Below, one piece after another: positions 1 through 9,454 of a stretch of DNA of 64,000 nt. The stretch spans positions 310,001-374,000 of the forward strand of contig VRZD01000001.1 in NCBI GenBank assembly GCA_016743235.1, written 5' to 3'. The position numbers and the translations under genes were made by a program. Positions within the stretch are counted from its first letter, which is position 1, and every line of letters starts with the position of its first letter. This stretch comes from Pantanalinema sp. GBBB05 (GTDB lineage Bacteria > Cyanobacteriota > Cyanobacteriia > Leptolyngbyales > Leptolyngbyaceae). The notes under the pieces are model-generated. The model did not search any database and was not told the origin of the DNA. It saw only the letters and a list, made by a program, of their open reading frames with translations.

Positions 1-96
1 CTAATGGATAAAACTGAACACTGATTTGAGCAATTTTAACGAACCAGAACCCTAACAGGTTTCTGAATATTGGGGCATAATCGCAGCGACTTCACT

Positions 97-1104
97 ATGA
101 CTCTCTCCTACAATCCTCCTAAAGTGGCATCCTCTGACACAGCCAGTTTGCAACCTAAAGTGTCTAAACTCCAGCGTTCGACCATTGCTGATATGCAGCA
201 GATTCGACTCCCTGGTACAGATTGCCTGATTAAAGCAAATGTTTCTTTGTCGGCGTTTACCTCCTTCCGGGTTGGGGGTCCTGCTGAGTGGTATGTTGCT
301 CCTCAACATCTGGAAGAGTTGCAGGCAAGTTTTGAATGGGCTTACTGCCAACGGTTACCCGTGACGTTGTTAGGAGCTGGATCAAATTTATTGATCAGCG
401 ATCGCGGTTTACCTGGTTTAGTCATTAGTACTCGACGGCTCCGCCATTTAGAATTTAATGCCGACCTGGGACAGGTTACTGTTGGTGCAGGCGAACCCAT
501 TCCCCGCTTAGCTTGGCAAGCCGCCGATCGGGGCTGGCAAGGTCTAGAGTGGTCAGTCGGCATTCCAGGAACCGTCGGCGGGGCAGTAGTGATGAACGCG
601 GGTGCCCATAATAGTTGCACAGCCGATTATCTGGTGAATGCCCAAATTTTGCTGCCAAATGGCACAACCAAACTCCTGACGCCAGCCGAGCTCAACTACC
701 AGTACCGCACCTCCCTCCTGCAAGGGAAAGATTGGCTCGTTACACAAGCTACATTTCAAATGCAACCTGGAGCTGATCCAGCGAAGGTAACGGCTGACAC
801 TAGCCATCACTTGAATCAACGGCGGGCAACCCAACCCTATCATTTACCGAGTTGTGGCAGTGTGTTTCGTAATCCCGATGCTTACAAAGCTGGCTGGTTA
901 ATTGAACAAGCTGGATTGAAAGGGCATCAAATTGGTGGGGCACAAATTGCTCAACGTCATGCCAATTTTATTCTCAACTGTGGTGGTGCTACGGCAACTG
1001 ATATTTTCCAGCTGATTCGGCATGTGCAACAGCAGGTCGAAAAGCATTGGGCACTTAGACTGGAACCGGAAGTCAAGATTTTGGGAGAGTTTCAGGCGGC
1101 TTAA
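97..1104 (+). CDS. murB: UDP-N-acetylenolpyruvoylglucosamine reductase MurB
   Basis: Reduces UDP-GlcNAc-enolpyruvate to UDP-MurNAc with NADPH and FAD in the cytoplasm (peptidoglycan precursor synthesis). The FAD-binding motifs GAGSNLL and [18 protein letters not shown] and the MurB C-terminal segment SCGSVFRNP ... [15 protein letters not shown] are present; the Ser of SCGSVF is the expected proton donor. About 335 residues, with roughly 45 poorly conserved residues before the core. The first ATG is at 97; an in-frame TTG lies at 70. No strong Shine-Dalgarno helps the choice. In many cyanobacteria murC lies just upstream; only 96 bases are visible here and they have stops in all three frames, so an upstream gene would have to end near base 10-24. 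Confidence 0.95.
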   Translation: MTLSYNPPKVASSDTASLQPKVSKLQRSTIADMQQIRLPGTDCLIKANVSLSAFTSFRVGGPAEWYVAPQHLEELQASFEWAYCQRLPVTLLGAGSNLLISDRGLPGLVISTRRLRHLEFNADLGQVTVGAGEPIPRLAWQAADRGWQGLEWSVGIPGTVGGAVVMNAGAHNSCTADYLVNAQILLPNGTTKLLTPAELNYQYRTSLLQGKDWLVTQATFQMQPGADPAKVTADTSHHLNQRRATQPYHLPSCGSVFRNPDAYKAGWLIEQAGLKGHQIGGAQIAQRHANFILNCGGATATDIFQLIRHVQQQVEKHWALRLEPEVKILGEFQAA

Positions 1105-1212
1105 GTGGTCGTTAGGCAAATTTTACAAAAAATGACCCTGCTTCGATCGGCAGTGTCATAATGAAACCATTGGTTGTGTACACTCAACTCGTACCTCATT
1201 CATAAAATACGT

Positions 1213-1557
1213 ATGGCACAAGGACAGGGATTTGGCTTCGGTCTCGGCAAAATGAAAGAGCTGACAGAAGCCTTTAAAAAAGCTCAACAGGTTCAGGAAG
1301 GCGCTAAGCGGCTTCAAGAAGAACTGGAGCAAATGGAAATTGAGGGTGAAGCTGGTGGCGGACTGGTGAAGGTTGTTCTGAGTGGCAACCAGGAACCCCG
1401 TCATGTGACAGTTTCACCAGATGCCCTGAAGGAAAGTCCAGAAACGGTCTCGGACCTGATCTTGACCGCCATGCAGAACGCCTACCGCAAGTCTACAGAT
1501 ACGATGCGGGAAAAAATGGAAGAACTTACAGGCGGCTTAAATCTCCCAGGGCTATAG
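1213..1557 (+). CDS. ebfC: YbaB/EbfC family nucleoid-associated protein
   Basis: Small DNA-binding protein that coats the nucleoid as a dimer. The 114 residues show the family pattern: a Gly-rich start ([14 protein letters not shown]), a long coiled-coil helix (about residues 15-45), the central segment [21 protein letters not shown], and a C-terminal helix ending in a GGLNLPGL tail. The ATG at 1213 is preferred because it removes a non-conserved 13-residue extension that would begin at a TTG at 1174. It lies 108 bases after murB, probably with its own promoter. Confidence 0.92.
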   Translation: MAQGQGFGFGLGKMKELTEAFKKAQQVQEGAKRLQEELEQMEIEGEAGGGLVKVVLSGNQEPRHVTVSPDALKESPETVSDLILTAMQNAYRKSTDTMREKMEELTGGLNLPGL

Positions 1558-1772
1558 TTGTGAGCTCTTAAAGCTTGGGGCTCTAGCGGCTTTCTCTCGC
1601 CAGCCGCAACCTATCGCTTGAGAGCAGAGATGCCACGATCGGCTCTTTAGGCTACTGAAATCAATGCCGTGAGCGCTACAAAGGGCTGAGGATTCGATCG
1701 ATGATCGTACATTCTCAGCTCTTTGGCTTGAGAACGTCATAGTTGTTGCATCATTCAATCTAGTTGTAACCA

Positions 1773-2261
1773 ATGTCCTACAAATTACTATTTGTTTGTT
1801 TGGGAAATATTTGTCGGTCTCCAGCGGCTGAGGGCATTATGAATCATTTAATTAAACAAGCTGGCTTGAGCGGACAAATTACCTGTGACTCGGCTGGAAC
1901 CTCCAGTTATCACGTGGGCAGTTCTCCTGATCGGCGGATGACTGCCGCCGCCCACCAACGGGGAATTCCTCTGGGTAGTCGAGCCCGCCAATTTAATGCA
2001 GATGATTTCACCACATTTGATTTGATCCTGGCAATGGATCGGGATAATTATCTAGATATCTGTGCCCTAGATCCCGATGGCAAGTATCGGCATAAAGTGC
2101 GATTGATGTGTGATTTTTGTACTCACCATGCGCTGCGGGAAGTGCCCGATCCCTACTATGGAGGGGCAGAAGGGTTCAATCAGGTGATTGATCTATTAAT
2201 AGATGCCTGTGCTGGACTGTTAGAGGAAATTAAGCCTCAGCTAGCCACACGGCAAAGCTAG
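1773..2261 (+). CDS. Low molecular weight protein-tyrosine phosphatase
   Basis: Cysteine-dependent phosphatase (LMW-PTP family, 162 residues). The N-terminal P-loop CLGNICRS places the nucleophile at Cys9 and the phosphate-binding Arg at Arg15; the general-acid loop DPYYGG is near residue 128. In cyanobacteria such proteins are often linked to exopolysaccharide control or stress signalling, but no tyrosine kinase or polysaccharide gene is adjacent, so the substrate is unknown. It is convergent with the response regulator at 2271-2939, with only 9 bases between the stops. Confidence 0.93.
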   Translation: MSYKLLFVCLGNICRSPAAEGIMNHLIKQAGLSGQITCDSAGTSSYHVGSSPDRRMTAAAHQRGIPLGSRARQFNADDFTTFDLILAMDRDNYLDICALDPDGKYRHKVRLMCDFCTHHALREVPDPYYGGAEGFNQVIDLLIDACAGLLEEIKPQLATRQS

Positions 2262-2270
2262 AGTCACCGA

Positions 2271-2939
2271 TTAGTCTACTAAGTGATGATCCATTGCAAA
2301 TCGAACTAACTCAGCTCGATTATTTGTATCGGTTTTGCGGAGTAAATTACTCACATACTTTTCGATCGTGCGAGGACTAAGATGCAGGCGATCGCCAATC
2401 TGGGTATTCGGCAAACCATCGGCTAACAGACGTAGGACTTCATGCTCCCGTTGGGTCAGACTCGGCGCGGGTAACAGCGGGGAAGTGGTTGGCTTCAAAC
2501 TCGCGGCTGAAGACACGGGTTGAGCAGTGACTTCTAGAGACCGGGAACGCCATTCCATCTCAATCATCTGAAGCCGTTCTAATAAATTCCGGACTACAGC
2601 TCCCAATTCTTGTAGTTCAAACGGCTTGGGTAGGTACACATCACAGCCTAACTGGTAGCCCCGAATGCGATCGTGCATATCTGTTCGAGCCGTGAGGAAA
2701 ATCACCGGCAGCAACCGTAGGGCAGGGTTTTGCCGTACCTGCCGCACAAACTCATAGCCATCCATTTGCGGCATGGTAATGTCAGTCACAATCAGATGCG
2801 GATGATATTTTTCTACAAGCGTCAAAGCATCTCGACCATTTTCAGCCAGTACAACTAAATAACCTGCGGCTTCCAGGTAATCTCCGATTGATAAACGCGT
2901 TCCTAAGTCGTCATCCGCTACCAGGATCGTCAAAGGCAT
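2271..2939 (-). CDS. NarL/LuxR-type response regulator
   Basis: DNA-binding response regulator with an N-terminal receiver domain (about residues 3-120; acidic triad Asp9-11, phospho-acceptor Asp53 in VTDITMPQMDG, Lys in the KPF motif) and a C-terminal LuxR helix-turn-helix (about 155-220; LTQREHEVLRLLADG ... SPRTIEKYVSNLLRKT). No histidine kinase is adjacent. I start at the ATG at 2939, which gives the usual short lead into the receiver; an ATG at 2981 would add 14 residues. It resembles the regulator at 23725-24372 in layout but differs in the linker, so it is a paralogue rather than a duplicate. Confidence 0.9.
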   Translation of the reverse strand: MPLTILVADDDLGTRLSIGDYLEAAGYLVVLAENGRDALTLVEKYHPHLIVTDITMPQMDGYEFVRQVRQNPALRLLPVIFLTARTDMHDRIRGYQLGCDVYLPKPFELQELGAVVRNLLERLQMIEMEWRSRSLEVTAQPVSSAASLKPTTSPLLPAPSLTQREHEVLRLLADGLPNTQIGDRLHLSPRTIEKYVSNLLRKTDTNNRAELVRFAMDHHLVD

Positions 2940-3349
2940 GAGAAGAAAGCCACCCGTACAGTTCGTGAATGCAAATTGCATCAAGCTGATTCAGAAATCT
3001 CTAATATTCCGTGACTTGAACCATGACTTGAATTACTGCCTGATCTATTTTTCCATTCCTGCCCAACGGATAAATCATAGCTATTCTACATCTGTAGAAA
3101 ATAAGAGCTGTCGAAGTCGCTAATTATAAAATTAATTGATCATACATTCCAAGCATCGATCGTGTTACCTAGCTATTGGTAGAAGCTCGGTGGAGCGAGG
3201 GCGTGGGACTTATCCAGGTCATATCCTATACCTGTACTCTAACCCAATCTTTACAGCAATTGAGTACAACATTCATCTTAGTCAAACCAAGCCTTAAAAC
3301 CAGCAAAACTTGCAATTCGACGGACGAGCAGCTGAGCGCAGTAAATTGA
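2940..3349. other. Intergenic stretch, no gene seen
   Basis: About 410 AT-rich bases between two minus-strand genes. It should hold the promoter of the response regulator and the 3' end of nothing visible. I found no tRNA, no convincing hairpin terminator and no open frame with recognisable protein features. Confidence 0.5.
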
Positions 3350-3928
3350 TTAACGTCCCATATCTCGTTTCAGTTGTTCTAGTTCCTCTTCCGCTTCCCA
3401 CCGTCTAAACTGCTGTTCTAAGGAGTCAACATTGCGAAAACTCCGATCGCTCGTACTGGTTGTCCAGGTTGTGCTATCCCATTTGCTGCCCGGTTTAGCA
3501 TTCACACGAGCCGCTTGAGACTCTGCCACTTTTGCCTGCACTTCTTTGCGTCGTTGCTCAATCTGCTGTTGGAGAACATGGGTTTGCTTGATGCGCTCCT
3601 TCAGGACTTCCATCTGCCCCCACAACTGGTTACCCTGACGCAGCAATGTGGCTTCATGCTGCTGAGCAGGCTCGGCTAAATCTAACCGTCCAGCAGCTTG
3701 CGCCTTTTCAATCCGAAGATGCCAGAGTTGAATTTCGCGAGCCAGAGCCATAATCTCATCCTGCATCCGCTTTTCTTGCATCCGCAGATCGGTCATGAGT
3801 TTCAGGGTTTCTTCTTCCTGTTCTCGCAGCTTTTCTTCTAAAACTAGTAATTCTAGGTGGGGATTGTTGCGCAGAAATTCTTCCAGGCGCGTTTCAAGAA
3901 ACCGACTGAAATCGTCGAATAAACCCAT
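3350..3928 (-). CDS. Coiled-coil protein, TIGR04376 family
   Basis: 192-residue cyanobacterial protein of unknown function. The start MGLFDDFSRFLETRLEEFLRNNPHLEL is typical of the TIGR04376 family as I recall it. Residues about 25-145 are a long charged coiled coil rich in Glu, Gln, Arg and Leu. The tail holds a Ser/Thr-rich segment and ends with EEELEQLKRDMGR. There is no signal peptide or membrane segment. A scaffold or polar-assembly role is possible but nothing in the sequence shows it. Confidence 0.75.
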   Translation of the reverse strand: MGLFDDFSRFLETRLEEFLRNNPHLELLVLEEKLREQEEETLKLMTDLRMQEKRMQDEIMALAREIQLWHLRIEKAQAAGRLDLAEPAQQHEATLLRQGNQLWGQMEVLKERIKQTHVLQQQIEQRRKEVQAKVAESQAARVNAKPGSKWDSTTWTTSTSDRSFRNVDSLEQQFRRWEAEEELEQLKRDMGR

Positions 3929-4032
3929 AGCAGAACTCCAGATATCAGTTTTAGGGCTACCAACTTAAGACAGTTTACAGACTTTCAAGCAAAGCCCACC
4001 ACGAATTAGTGATAACTCAACCCTAGCAATTT

Positions 4033-5145
4033 CTAAAAGCTCTGACCGATAAACACCGATCGCACTTCGCCATTGCGCCGGATAATTGCCTGATTTTTGG
4101 AAATTTCTACTAATGCCCATCCACTAGAGCTGATACTTTCTCCGACCCGATAGCGCTGAGTCACCCCGTTAATCTCAACGAGGGCAGCAGAATCATTGCC
4201 CAAGTCCATCACTCCAACTAAAGTGCGGGGCACAGACGTAGCTGTGGTTGGCGCTGGAGGTTTTGCTGGCTTTGCAGCTGAAGTGACAGCCGACGGCAGC
4301 CGGATGGCTGAACTGCCACCTGGCAATGGAGCGACGGTTGCCCCAGGCTGTAATAAATTCGGTGGGAGTTGATAAACAGGTACATACACCCGCTCTAATC
4401 CAGTCGGAGTGCGCCCCGTGGGAGTACTGGGATTAGGTGGAATGGTAGGCGTACCCGGGACAGCAACCGTGGGCAATGCCGAACTAGGTTGCATTGCTGT
4501 TGGGGACAAAATGGCTCCAGTTGTGGACGTGGAGCGCTGATCAATTGTTTGGAGCGATCGCTGCATATATTCTGCAAATTCGCGATCGCTGACCGTTGCC
4601 GGATTCACTGAAGCCTGCTGGGGATTAGCGGTAGCAACAACCGTTGCCTGCCGTTGTGTCTGTTGGCTAACTAACCAAATTGCCAATGTCACCAAAATTG
4701 AAATGCAACCTAGCCCTAGCAATAACCGATCGTAGGATCGACCAGGCTGGCGTGTACTGACTACGGGAGGTGGTAGTGGTGCAGGTGATGCTTCGACACT
4801 GCTTTCATCCGGCTCTTGCGCCACTTCTAATGGTGGCTGAGTGACCGAGGGCAAGACCAGTTGAGAGGTGGTAACGGCAGGGGGAGGAGATGGCAGCGGT
4901 GGAGCGATCGGCGGTGGTTCTTCGGGGGACGTTGGATTTGGTAACGATGGATTACCACCATTGAGAAACCGCTCAACCTCCTCAAACAGATCGTCCATTA
5001 AATCATCTGCATAGGACTCAACTGCAAAGCCAAATGGCTCTGGAGTGGATTCCGTATGAGAACGAAGCCTTTGATGATCAGCTTCAGTAGGCGGACGACC
5101 CGACGGGTGAAGAAGACCTGGATTGGTGCTGGCATCCTGAGACAT
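4033..5145 (-). CDS. Single-pass membrane protein with GspC/PilP-like C-terminal domain
   Basis: 370 residues. An acidic and Pro-rich cytoplasmic N-terminus (about 1-135) is followed by one transmembrane segment (LLLGLGCISILVTLAIWLV, about 141-159), a Ser/Thr/Pro-rich extracytoplasmic linker (about 165-305) and a compact end domain starting TLVGVMDLGNDSAALVEING and ending with VRSVFIGQSF. That last domain, with its ALVEING ... YRVGESI ... RRNGE pattern, looks like the small beta domain of GspC (type II secretion) or PilP (type IV pili). No other pilus or secretion gene is adjacent, so a role in pilus assembly is inference. Confidence 0.6.
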   Translation of the reverse strand: MSQDASTNPGLLHPSGRPPTEADHQRLRSHTESTPEPFGFAVESYADDLMDDLFEEVERFLNGGNPSLPNPTSPEEPPPIAPPLPSPPPAVTTSQLVLPSVTQPPLEVAQEPDESSVEASPAPLPPPVVSTRQPGRSYDRLLLGLGCISILVTLAIWLVSQQTQRQATVVATANPQQASVNPATVSDREFAEYMQRSLQTIDQRSTSTTGAILSPTAMQPSSALPTVAVPGTPTIPPNPSTPTGRTPTGLERVYVPVYQLPPNLLQPGATVAPLPGGSSAIRLPSAVTSAAKPAKPPAPTTATSVPRTLVGVMDLGNDSAALVEINGVTQRYRVGESISSSGWALVEISKNQAIIRRNGEVRSVFIGQSF

Positions 5146-5445
5146 AGGCTGCTCACTGAGAAAATATCGAACGCACGACTGAAGTATAAAGGATTCAGAG
5201 CAGTTGGGAGCAGATATTCTGTACTGCTAGAGCAAGTAGATGCGGTTGATCCCTGTATCTAGTGGTTAGAGTGAATTGCAATGCTTCAATTTAGCAGGAG
5301 AATAGCGGAAAGCTCGACATTTGAACTGAATGTTAGAAAAATATAGAAAACCTCTTTAGGTCTACCCGTTGCCTCATGAACCAGAATTCCACTACAGGCA
5401 TGATGGACGCCGTTCGATCTGAGTAGAAATTGGTGATTTTGCCAA

Positions 5446-6162
5446 TTAGTGATCGACCTGGGTAGCCCTAGAGGGCGTCGCTCTAGCTTTTGCCAGTGCA
5501 GTGATGCCATATACTCGGATACCTTGCCGCCGTAGGGTCTGGGCCGCCGATCGCACTGTTGCCCCTGTCGTATAAATATCATCCAACAGTAATACGGCTC
5601 CAGTTGGTGGTCGCTTGCTCCAGCCAGACCCTAGGCTAAACGCATCAGTAAGGTTTTGGGCACGATCGCTGGCTGATAACTGAAACTGTGCCTCGGTAGA
5701 ACGAGTTCGGACTAATCCATGTCGGTGCAGTGGTAAGCCCGTTAGGTCACAAAAATATTCTGCTAGAAGTTCCGCTTGATTAAAGCCACGGATCTGTTTT
5801 TTATCGGTATGGAGCGGGATCGGAACAACAGTTAGCTTTGGTTTATTGGTAGTGTGATGGGCTAACCAAACTTGAGCTAACCAATGACCCAGTGGCGCGG
5901 CTAGTTCTGGATGATTGTCGTACTTCAAAGCAGCGATCGCTCGTTTCAAGTGACCTTGATAGCCGCCCCAAGCCAGTATTGTCAGTGAATTTGGCTGGTC
6001 TTGTGTGATCTGCTCTGCGGGCAGGAGTTGACAATGGTGGAGCTGACGTTGGCAGTCGGGACAGATCGTTTCGGCAGTCGATCGCTGGCATAAAGGGCAA
6101 GTATGTTCCAAAAATACTCCCAACCAACGGTGCCATTGCTGGCTCCATACTTTAATGCTCAT
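5446..6162 (-). CDS. comF: ComF family protein (phosphoribosyltransferase fold)
   Basis: 238 residues: an N-terminal zinc ribbon with Cys22, Cys25, Cys34 and Cys37, then a phosphoribosyltransferase domain with the PRPP loop VLLLDDIYTTGAT near residues 190-205. ComF proteins are needed for natural transformation and act in the cytoplasm on incoming single-stranded DNA. The Asp-Asp and Thr-Thr-Gly of the PRPP loop are intact. It stands alone, divergent from the gene at 6331 across a 168-base gap. The 300 bases on its 3' side up to 5145 hold no gene that I can support. Confidence 0.9.
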   Translation of the reverse strand: MSIKVWSQQWHRWLGVFLEHTCPLCQRSTAETICPDCQRQLHHCQLLPAEQITQDQPNSLTILAWGGYQGHLKRAIAALKYDNHPELAAPLGHWLAQVWLAHHTTNKPKLTVVPIPLHTDKKQIRGFNQAELLAEYFCDLTGLPLHRHGLVRTRSTEAQFQLSASDRAQNLTDAFSLGSGWSKRPPTGAVLLLDDIYTTGATVRSAAQTLRRQGIRVYGITALAKARATPSRATQVDH

Positions 6163-6330
6163 TGATCCCCATATCTAAACCGGACACATCTGTTCTTTCT
6201 CAGCATACCCACCAGCGGAAGTTGGCTATCGTCTAGCATGGGGACAGATCATGCATTTATCGTGAGGAAAATTTATCACTGATCCCCAGGGATTTTAAGA
6301 TTAGATTCATATTCACGATCGCAAGCACTC

Positions 6331-8775
6331 GTGGCAAACGTTTACTGGCTTACACAGCTTCAGCCTGGGCATCACTCTATGGTGGGTGGTAAAGCATTTA
6401 ACCTAGGCTACCTGCTTCAGAAAGGATTTCCAGTCATACCGGGATTTGTGATTTCGGCACAGGTACTGCGGGATTTTCTGGAGACAATTGATTGGTTGGA
6501 ACCGTTGTTTGCTGATTTATCACACTCTTCGCTACGGCTGGATATTGAAAATCCTCAACAACTGCAAATTATTGCCCAACAAATTCGCCATCAGATTAAT
6601 ACAGCCACTTTATCGCCCCCCTTATTAGCTGAGTTGGCAGCCGCAGCGGCTGATTTAGGCTGTTCGACGCTGATTCTGCGACCTTCGATGGCAATGCAAT
6701 CAAATGGCAGATTAGGCAAGGATAAGTTACGGGCAATGTTGCCCCTCAAAGCCTCTGGCTTGGTCAACATACAGGTTTGCCACGCCGATCAAACCAGTTT
6801 GGCACAAGGGTTAAAACGAGTCTGGGCAGATCTATTTGGCGCCAAAAGCCTGTTCTACTGGCAGCGATCGGGGATTCATTTGCAACAGGTTAATCTGGCT
6901 GTGTTAGTACAGCCGATCCAACCCACGATCGCGGCAGGAATTGTGCAAACACACGATCGTCTCATAGAGATTCAGGCAACGACTGGCTTAGGGATGGCAA
7001 TTGACTGGGGAGATGTAGTACCCGATTTCTATCAAGTTCAGGCAGATACAGGCAGTATTCAAATTCAACAGCTGGGACAAAAAACGATCGCCTACCGCAC
7101 GAATTCTGAGCGATCGGACACGTTGACAGTCCTGCAATCCTTTTTCTTAGAGAACGAGCAGCAGGAACGCTATGCCCTGGAAGCAGATAATTTGCGGCAG
7201 GTAATCCAGTTAACTCAAGCGGTGATCGCTGAAGTTGGCGATTGCTTGGAGCTGGAATGGACTTTACATCGAACGCCAAATGTCAGTGCGACGGTATCGT
7301 TAACGCAAGTTACGCCTCAATCTACACCTGCAACCAGAACGAAATCGGCTGTCTTTCTGAAACCAGACCACTCAATGGTTAAACTAACCGAAACGGCTGA
7401 AATCGTCTCCCAGCCTGAATCAACCCTAGCGCTAGCTACTACGCCGATCGTCACTGGATTAGCCGCTTCACCGGGACAGACAATCGCGCTGGCTACTGTG
7501 ATCAGTGATGTGGAGCAACCGTTAGATGCCATCCCAACAGGAACAATATTAATCGCTCCAACTATTCCTTTGAACTGGATCCGATTACTACGGCAGGTGG
7601 CTGCGATCGTGACTGAACAAGGAGGTATGACAAGCCATAGTGCCATTGTGGCTAGAGAACTCCGGATTCCAGCTGTGATGGCTGCCTTTGGCGCTACACA
7701 ACGCATTCAACCAGGAGAACAGATTTTAGTCGATGGCACTGCTGGCGTAGTTTATCGGATGACTGAAACCACACCTCCGCCAGCTTTAGCGGAACTAACA
7801 ATGAGCAAGCCACGAACACTTCCCCTAAACTTGGCAGCGGATCCGAGTTCCCCTACGGTGATCGGCACTCGCTTAATGGTGAATCTGAGTCAGCTAGAAT
7901 CTTTGACCCAGCCTCTGCCCTTACCGGTGGATGGAGTCGGGCTGATGCGATCGGAATTACTAGCCAGTCAGGTGCTGGATGGACACCATCCGCAGTGGTG
8001 GTTACAGCAAGGGCGAGAATCGGAATTTGTCGATCGGATGGCGCAGGCAATTCGCCAATTTGCAGCGACCTTCATGCCACATCCAGTATTTTATCGATCG
8101 TTGGATTTACGCAGTCACGAGTTCAGAGCCACAACTGTAGCCGAAACAACCGCTCCCGAAGTTAACCCCGTATTAGGGCTGCGAGGGGCATTACAGTACA
8201 TGACCCATCCCGCCTTATTTGATCTAGAGCTCGCCGCTTTAGCCCGCGTCCAGCAGGCTGGCTATCCCAACATCCATTTAATGCTGCCCTTTGTGCGGTT
8301 AGTTGATGAGTTTACCTTTTGTCGGGAACGAGTAGAACGAGCTGGGCTAACCCAAATTCCCCAATTTCAACTGTGGATAATGGCAGAAGTACCTTCTGTC
8401 CTGTTTCTATTACCAGAATATGTCCGGGCAGGAGTTCAAGGCATTTCGATCGGGTCGAATGATCTAACCCAGTTATTGTTAGGCATCGATCGCGATAGTC
8501 CCCAACTTCCGGCAATTTATAATGCTCGTCATCCTGCGGTTCAACGGGCGATCGCTCACTTAATCCAACAAGCTCGTCACCTCCAGATTCCTTGTTCAAT
8601 TTGTGGGCAAGCCCCGGTGCAATATCCCGAATTAGTTGAGGATTTGATTCGTGAGGGCATTACAGCCATTTCTGTAGAACCTGATGCCATTGAACCGACC
8701 TATCAAGCGATCGTCCGAGCCGAACGGCGTTTACTGTTGGAATTAGCCAGGCAACACTCACAACCTGAACAATAG
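6331..8775 (+). CDS. PEP-synthase-like protein with degenerate ATP-grasp region
   Basis: 814 residues in the layout of PEP synthase or PEP-utilising enzymes: N-terminal PPDK_N-like part (GGKAFNLGYLLQKGFPVIPGFV at the start), central phosphohistidine swivel domain (about 415-490; GGMTSHSAIVARELRIPAVM with the catalytic His), and C-terminal PEP/pyruvate barrel (about 505-800; GISIGSNDLTQLLLGIDRDS and the catalytic Cys in CSICGQAP). The loop that normally reads RSSATAEDL ... FAGQ is replaced by RPSMAMQSNGRLGKDKL, so ATP use is doubtful. GTG start at 6331; 0 bases separate its stop from that of the convergent YbjQ gene. Confidence 0.8.
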   Translation: MANVYWLTQLQPGHHSMVGGKAFNLGYLLQKGFPVIPGFVISAQVLRDFLETIDWLEPLFADLSHSSLRLDIENPQQLQIIAQQIRHQINTATLSPPLLAELAAAAADLGCSTLILRPSMAMQSNGRLGKDKLRAMLPLKASGLVNIQVCHADQTSLAQGLKRVWADLFGAKSLFYWQRSGIHLQQVNLAVLVQPIQPTIAAGIVQTHDRLIEIQATTGLGMAIDWGDVVPDFYQVQADTGSIQIQQLGQKTIAYRTNSERSDTLTVLQSFFLENEQQERYALEADNLRQVIQLTQAVIAEVGDCLELEWTLHRTPNVSATVSLTQVTPQSTPATRTKSAVFLKPDHSMVKLTETAEIVSQPESTLALATTPIVTGLAASPGQTIALATVISDVEQPLDAIPTGTILIAPTIPLNWIRLLRQVAAIVTEQGGMTSHSAIVARELRIPAVMAAFGATQRIQPGEQILVDGTAGVVYRMTETTPPPALAELTMSKPRTLPLNLAADPSSPTVIGTRLMVNLSQLESLTQPLPLPVDGVGLMRSELLASQVLDGHHPQWWLQQGRESEFVDRMAQAIRQFAATFMPHPVFYRSLDLRSHEFRATTVAETTAPEVNPVLGLRGALQYMTHPALFDLELAALARVQQAGYPNIHLMLPFVRLVDEFTFCRERVERAGLTQIPQFQLWIMAEVPSVLFLLPEYVRAGVQGISIGSNDLTQLLLGIDRDSPQLPAIYNARHPAVQRAIAHLIQQARHLQIPCSICGQAPVQYPELVEDLIREGITAISVEPDAIEPTYQAIVRAERRLLLELARQHSQPEQ

Positions 8776-9102
8776 TTATTGATACTTGACGGCTGTGCCA
8801 CTAGTCGCCACCATCAACATGCTGCCACCCTCGCCAATGCTGATATTTTCATAGTCGATATCAATCCCAATAACCGCATTAGCTCCCATCGCTTGGGCGG
8901 CTTCAATCATTTCGCGCATGGCAATCTCCTTTGCCTCACGCAACGATTTTTCATACATACCCGATCGCCCACCAACAATATCCCGAATACTGGCGAAGAA
9001 ATCTCGGAAAATATTAGCACCTAAAATTGCCTCACCGCTGACGACTCCGTAGTAAGCCACAATAGTTTTGCCTTCTAAAGAGTCCGTTGTCGTTACAAGC
9101 AT
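8776..9102 (-). CDS. YbjQ/UPF0145 family protein
   Basis: 108-residue protein of the YbjQ (heavy-metal-binding-domain) family, usually a homopentamer, function unknown. The family signature is complete: [12 protein letters not shown] at the start, [17 protein letters not shown], the helix [27 protein letters not shown] and the strand [11 protein letters not shown] start at the ATG at 9102 because the family begins there; the frame stays open 18 codons further. Cytoplasmic, no signal peptide. Its stop abuts that of the PEP-synthase-like gene. Confidence 0.9.
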   Translation of the reverse strand: MLVTTTDSLEGKTIVAYYGVVSGEAILGANIFRDFFASIRDIVGGRSGMYEKSLREAKEIAMREMIEAAQAMGANAVIGIDIDYENISIGEGGSMLMVATSGTAVKYQ

Positions 9103-9454
9103 ATAATCGCTGTCCTGAGGGTAATAGAACCGGTGTGAATCAGTTACCAGAGGCAACCAAGAGCATTTAAAAAATTGTCCGGATGCGATCGGTACGCCCT
9201 CGAAAGGTAAGGGTACTTGAAGCTTCTCAGCCCGTCAATCTGTACCAGGCAGTACCTCTGGTCAAGATTCATTGCTCTAAGTACATACCACACCATTCCC
9301 CTAAATTCCGTAAAGCTACTGAGATAGTCGGAGTGTGGAGAGGGGAGAGGGGAATTGTGGTGTCAATGTGCCGAACATGAGTCCTTGCCCGATCGCTGCG
9401 CTGAACTAGGGAGACAACTGTACCAACCTGATTGCTCTACACACCAAACATCCT
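9103..9454. other. Intergenic stretch, no gene seen
   Basis: This lies between the divergent YbjQ and HtrA-like genes and should hold both promoters. A purine-rich run (GTGGAGAGGGGAGAGGGGAA, about 9332-9355) sits 100 bases upstream of the protease. No RNA gene or terminator was recognised. Confidence 0.45.

Noticed and set aside
1..96. Possible end of an upstream murC gene
   Set aside because: All three plus frames hold stops early and too few bases are visible to recognise a C-terminus.
7317..7706. 129-codon minus-strand frame inside the PEP-synthase-like gene
   Set aside because: Antisense shadow; no start signal and no domain.
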